Source of the DNA: Hypsibius dujardini
Taxonomy: Eukaryota; Tardigrada; Eutardigrada; Parachela; Hypsibiidae
Direction of reading: 5' to 3'
DNA: 21,692 bases
NCBI GenBank assembly: GCA_001579985.1
Contig: LRSR01006564.1
Location: 1-21,692 of the forward strand
Shown: piece after piece, positions 19,401-21,692 of the stretch
Position numbering within the stretch: the stretch's first letter is position 1
Layout of the letters: the number at the start of each line of letters is the position of its first letter
The notes under the pieces: generated by a model
What the model was told of the DNA's origin: nothing
The model's database searches: none
The model's input: the letters and a program-made list of their open reading frames with translations, nothing else
Made by a program: the position numbers and the translations under genes

Positions 19401-19625
19401 TTCAGCGTTCGGTGCGATGTAATGATTCGCTGGGAACTTGCCGCACAGCCCTTCATTGGGTTTGGCTTGCAGTCGCACATTTGCCGACGGTGGACAAACT
19501 CGACACGCCGCACTTCCACAAGCAATATCATTCCGAAGGTAACGTTCCCGAACGACGCGCTGAACATTGCCGTCGTTCGTCCGGCGAATGGAGATCAGCT
19601 GGCGAGCCGGGTCTCGGCATGCCAT
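13472..19625 (-). CDS. DIS3: DIS3/Rrp44, catalytic ribonuclease of the RNA exosome
   Basis: 3'-to-5' exoribonuclease of the nuclear exosome. Exons on the minus strand: 19625-19386, 18852-18790, 18698-18613, 18228-18050, 17961-17888, 17790-17635, 17526-17332, 17263-17138, 17054-16770, 16706-16590, 16496-16395, 16319-16170, 16089-15962, 15899-15813, 15716-15560, 15368-14979, 14907-14749, 14040-13918, 13558-13472. This gives 967 aa, close to the usual 950-1000. The N-terminus has [18 protein letters not shown] with the three CR3-type cysteines, then a PIN domain (to about 215), two cold-shock folds ([38 protein letters not shown]), the RNB domain with intact [13 protein letters not shown] (aspartates 491, 493 and 494) and [20 protein letters not shown], and an S1 domain ending VVEPIIPGF. 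The PIN acidic residues look mostly lost (see findings). Intron 1 is GC-AG; the others are GT-AG. Exon 3 could start 3 nt earlier. DIS3L is less likely, given the tail and CR3 cysteines. Confidence 0.95.
13591..13715. mobile_element. Family-A MITE, copy 3 (125 bp)
   Basis: Left end TACACACCTGGCAAAAACCT; right end is the reverse complement of TACACACGTGGCAAAAACCT. Both arms continue CTTGCGCTAACCG. This is the best-preserved pair of termini in the window. It lies in the last intron of DIS3 (13559-13917), 33 bp from the acceptor side. Confidence 0.92.
13733..13878. mobile_element. hAT-type MITE (146 bp) with perfect 8-bp target duplication
   Basis: The element starts CAGAGATGTGCAACTCCGGG and ends in the reverse complement of CAGAGATGTGCAACTCCGGG. 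Directly outside, GTGGCAAC occurs on both sides (13725-13732 and 13879-13886). CAGAGATG-type termini and 8-bp duplications are typical of hAT transposons. The interior has a second stem (ATCAACTCCGAAC with GTTCGGAGTTGAT) and a roughly 33-bp extra segment in the right arm. It is non-coding and lies in the last DIS3 intron, next to family-A copy 3. Confidence 0.96.
14052..14134. repeat. 33-bp tandem repeat, 2.5 units
   Basis: Units start at 14052, 14085 and 14118 with AACAATACG(C/T)TAATTC. Each unit is itself built of two TGCGTTAATTCAA-like halves. It lies in DIS3 intron 17, just inside the acceptor side (12 bp from exon 18). Confidence 0.93.
14278..14405. mobile_element. Family-A MITE, copy 4 (128 bp)
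   Basis: The left arm contains CACGTGGCAAAAACCTTGCG with CTGACCGAGTTAAGCC following; the right arm has GCTTAATTCGGTCAGCGCAA and GGTTTTTGCCATTTGTGTA. The arms pair over about 38 bp. The centre (CATTACACTCGTTCGACGCA) is closely similar to that of copy 1, so the two copies share more than their ends. It lies in DIS3 intron 17. Confidence 0.92.
18365..18430. repeat. 22-bp tandem repeat x3
   Basis: Three copies of CGGGCTGTTTGCCCACCACTCC start at 18365, 18387 and 18409, with two or three substitutions. The unit contains GGGC...GCCC, so each copy can fold on itself. It lies in DIS3 intron 3 (18229-18612). Confidence 0.94.
18853..19385 (-). other. DIS3 intron 1 (533 bp) with a GC-AG border
   Basis: The upstream exon ends ...GTAAATCAG and the intron begins GCAAGTTATT; it ends GGGCGTAG. 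CAG followed by GCAAGT is the classical strong GC donor. No GT nearby keeps the frame and the PIN-domain alignment. The intron also holds (ATCA)n at 19023-19043 and a repeated CAATTTCAAAGCT (19181-19212). Confidence 0.85.
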
Positions 19626-20195
19626 TCTGTCCGTCGATTGCTTGATTGATTGACAAGAATGACGCGCCAGCCTTGTGTATGTACGGTTAGTGAATTGGTT
19701 GATTAACTGATGATTCTAAACCAGAGCAAAGCACTTATGCCCGGTGTCGGTGTTCACAAGTAAAATCTAAGGTATCCAATTTAAAATTTGTATTAAAACC
19801 GCCCCGCAAAAATGAATGAAATAAGTCCGCTGTCAGGGAGTGAAGACTGGAGACTGGCTAGAGATAGAGCAAGCAACTCAACAGAGTACAAATTACAAAA
19901 ATGTAGTTCAAAGCGAACGCAGCGTTCACGTATTAAGCTCTTTGCAAGTTGTACAATGCTGGCATGTTCAAGCTTTAAAGTACGCGCTCAGACTTTTTCA
20001 TTGCCGCTCTTCTATTTTCAACCCAGTTCTCATTCCACAGACCAACCCATCTGGACCCTCAAGGGAAAGGAGGCGTGTCAGGGGTGCACTTGGCTTGCGC
20101 AAGATTACTGTGCTTTTTATATTGTGAACTTTATTTCGGTCTGGTGGGTCTTCGATTTTGTTTTCATCCCTCGTTACTCCTCACCTTCATCCATC
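19626..20195. promoter_or_regulatory. Divergent DIS3/PES1 promoter region (570 bp)
   Basis: Start codons of DIS3 (minus) and PES1 (plus) are 570 bp apart, so their promoters must share this interval. No TATA box was identified near either gene. A TTGATTGA run lies just upstream of DIS3. The PES1 frame is open upstream to about 19812, but this part has no Pescadillo similarity and is read as 5' UTR. Confidence 0.6.
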
Positions 20196-21692
20196 ATGGG
20201 GAAAATGAAGAAGAAGGTTAGCAGCGCTTGGTGAAATGTACTTTTAATGAACGAATTGCCGGTAATGTATATTTTTATCCGTTTAGTTTGCCTCGGGTAT
20301 TGCGACCCAGTACATCTCCCGGTCGCAGGCTGTCAAGCGGCTTCAGATCTCTCTCAAAGATTTCAGGTGAGCATCTTTATAGTTTATATATTGGAGTTAA
20401 AGTCTTATTTCTATTGTTATGGGTCCTGAATGGAGAGATTGTTTTGGTAATATTTCCAAGAATGAATGAAGAATTGATATACTAATCAAGCGATCGATCA
20501 ATCAATCAAGCAATCAATCAATGGATCAATGAATCAAGCAATCGATCAATCAACCAATCAACCAAGCAATCGATTTATGATAATTTGCGGATGCTTTGAT
20601 TCATTGATTCACGTTTTGCAGATGTATTGGGGCATTGCAAACTTGCAGTTGCAGCATATGTTTGTTCATGGAAAAATAATTTTGGATGTCCAATTACGTT
20701 TTATTTTTATTTCAATAAGCTTTGGGAATTAGTTCGGACCGCCTATTTCGATGTGCTGGTTTTTCGTGTTTGTATAATAGCGTTTTCCTGGAGTTGATTG
20801 AATGATTTAAAGATGCCGTAAATTTGGTTTAGTTATGATTGAGCTGAACATATGGCATTGTCTTTAAAAATGCTTTCGAATGTACGGCGTGAACAAAGGA
20901 CGGCTCATGTACATCCTTTGGTTTGGGAGTGGGGACTCGTGAGTGAGAGTGAGCCAGTGAGGTGTTCATTTTTTCTTCGTTTAATTCTCCAGACGCCTCT
21001 GCATCCTGAAGGGAGTGTACCCCAACGAGCCCAAGAACAAGAAGAGAGCGAACAAGGGCAGCACCGCAGTGAAGACCTTCTACTTTATGAAGGACATCCA
21101 GTTCTTGGCGCACGAGCCCATTATTCAAAAGTTTCGAGATTTTAAGGTTCGTAACTCCTTTTACGGACATCTTCGCGAGCATCTCTTTAACATTGCATTA
21201 GGCATTGTATCTTTAGAATTTCATTAAATCATTGTAATACCTTGTCTCGATCAACAGGTTTTTGTAAAAAAACTCAAGAAGGCGGTGGTATACAAGAATC
21301 CTCTCACAGCTCAACGACTGCGGAGAAACAAGCCGGTGTATAAGCTCGACCATATCGTCAAAGAACGGTAAGGCCTTCCAGGCCTTATTGGGCTTTGAGG
21401 AAGTGGTCGCAGGCTAATTTACGCAGTTTTGACTTGGTGATGTAGGTATCCTGCGTTCGTGGACGCAATCCGAGATCTGGACGATTGCCTGTCCATGTGC
21501 TTTCTCTTCGCGACACTTCCCAAGTCGCGCAGCACTCCTGAGCGCATTATCCGAATGTGCCGACGTTTGACGGTGGAGTTTATGCACTACGTGATTGCAG
21601 CCAAGGCGCTGCGGAAGGTGTTTGTCTCCATCAAGGGCATCTACTATCAGGCAGACATCCAGGGCCAGACAGTGACTTGGATTGTGCCCCAT
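20196..21692 (+). CDS. PES1: Pescadillo homologue, ribosome biogenesis (PeBoW complex), 3' end outside window
   Basis: Pescadillo acts in the nucleolus with BOP1 and WDR12 in 60S subunit maturation. Exons are 20196-20216, 20287-20366, 20993-21146, 21258-21367 and 21446-21692 (continuing), GT-AG and in phase, giving 204 aa so far. The first coding exon is only 21 nt (MGKMKKK). Then come the Pescadillo N-terminal motifs: [80 protein letters not shown] and [20 protein letters not shown]. The BRCT domain expected in the C-terminal half lies beyond the window. The start is set by the family N-terminus, not by frame openness. Intron 2 (20367-20992) is long for the gene and holds a TCAA-rich satellite. 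Confidence 0.96.
20484..20575. repeat. Degenerate (ATCA)n / GATCAATC satellite
   Basis: About 92 bp built almost entirely of AATCAATC, GATCAATC and AATCAAGC words, in PES1 intron 2. It is the longest example of the TTGA/TCAA word family scattered in the window's non-coding DNA. Confidence 0.9.

Noticed and set aside
19812-20195. N-terminal extension of PES1 (frame open upstream to 19812)
   Set aside because: The extra 128 codons have no Pescadillo similarity, while MGKMKKK followed by the spliced [13 protein letters not shown] matches the usual family N-terminus.

Overview
This 21.7 kb window is nuclear DNA from an animal with a compact genome. Its six protein-coding genes are broken by many short introns (mostly about 60-110 bp) with GT-AG borders. 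It carries metazoan families (Elongin A, a CtIP-like repair factor, a BTB protein) and several families of short palindromic DNA transposons. The lineage cannot be fixed from the sequence; a small ecdysozoan such as a tardigrade is a guess only. I built the gene models by joining exons by eye: every junction was checked for splice dinucleotides and reading phase, and homology is judged from recalled family motifs, not from a search.

Layout, left to right. (1) 1-1938, minus: RRP1/Nop52, five exons visible, 3' end off the left edge. (2) 1939-3524: head-to-head intergenic region, with a probable non-coding leader exon for the next gene. (3) 3525-5456, plus: a compact Elongin A (seven exons, 429 aa). 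(4) 5457-6525: convergent intergenic region with one MITE. (5) 6526-9143, minus: a short CtIP/RBBP8/Sae2-like protein (six exons, 292 aa), with two introns loaded with MITEs. (6) 9144-10220: intergenic, with a 24-bp minisatellite. (7) 10221-12558, minus: a BTB/POZ protein (three exons, 480 aa) with a 30-bp coding repeat. (8) 12559-13471: intergenic, with a long hairpin element. (9) 13472-19625, minus: a complete DIS3/Rrp44 exosome ribonuclease (19 exons, 967 aa). (10) 19626-20195: probable shared promoter region. (11) 20196-21692, plus: the 5' part of PES1 (Pescadillo), running off the right edge.

Three of the six genes (RRP1, DIS3, PES1) act in nucleolar ribosome biogenesis, and DIS3 and PES1 are divergent from one 570-bp interval. 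ELOA and the CtIP-like gene belong to transcription elongation and DNA-end resection. No rRNA, tRNA, CRISPR or viral gene was found.

The most interesting points are these. The DIS3 PIN domain seems to have lost three of its four metal-binding acidic residues while the RNB exonuclease centre is intact. A roughly 125-bp TA-flanked MITE family occurs four times, three of them inside introns. Two introns of the CtIP-like gene have their 5' splice sites directly against MITE ends, which resembles introner behaviour. One hairpin element has grown into a tandem array whose loop is flipped in one unit. A hAT-type MITE has a perfect 8-bp target duplication. The CtIP-like protein keeps the zinc motif and the CDK-site motif but ends almost immediately afterwards.
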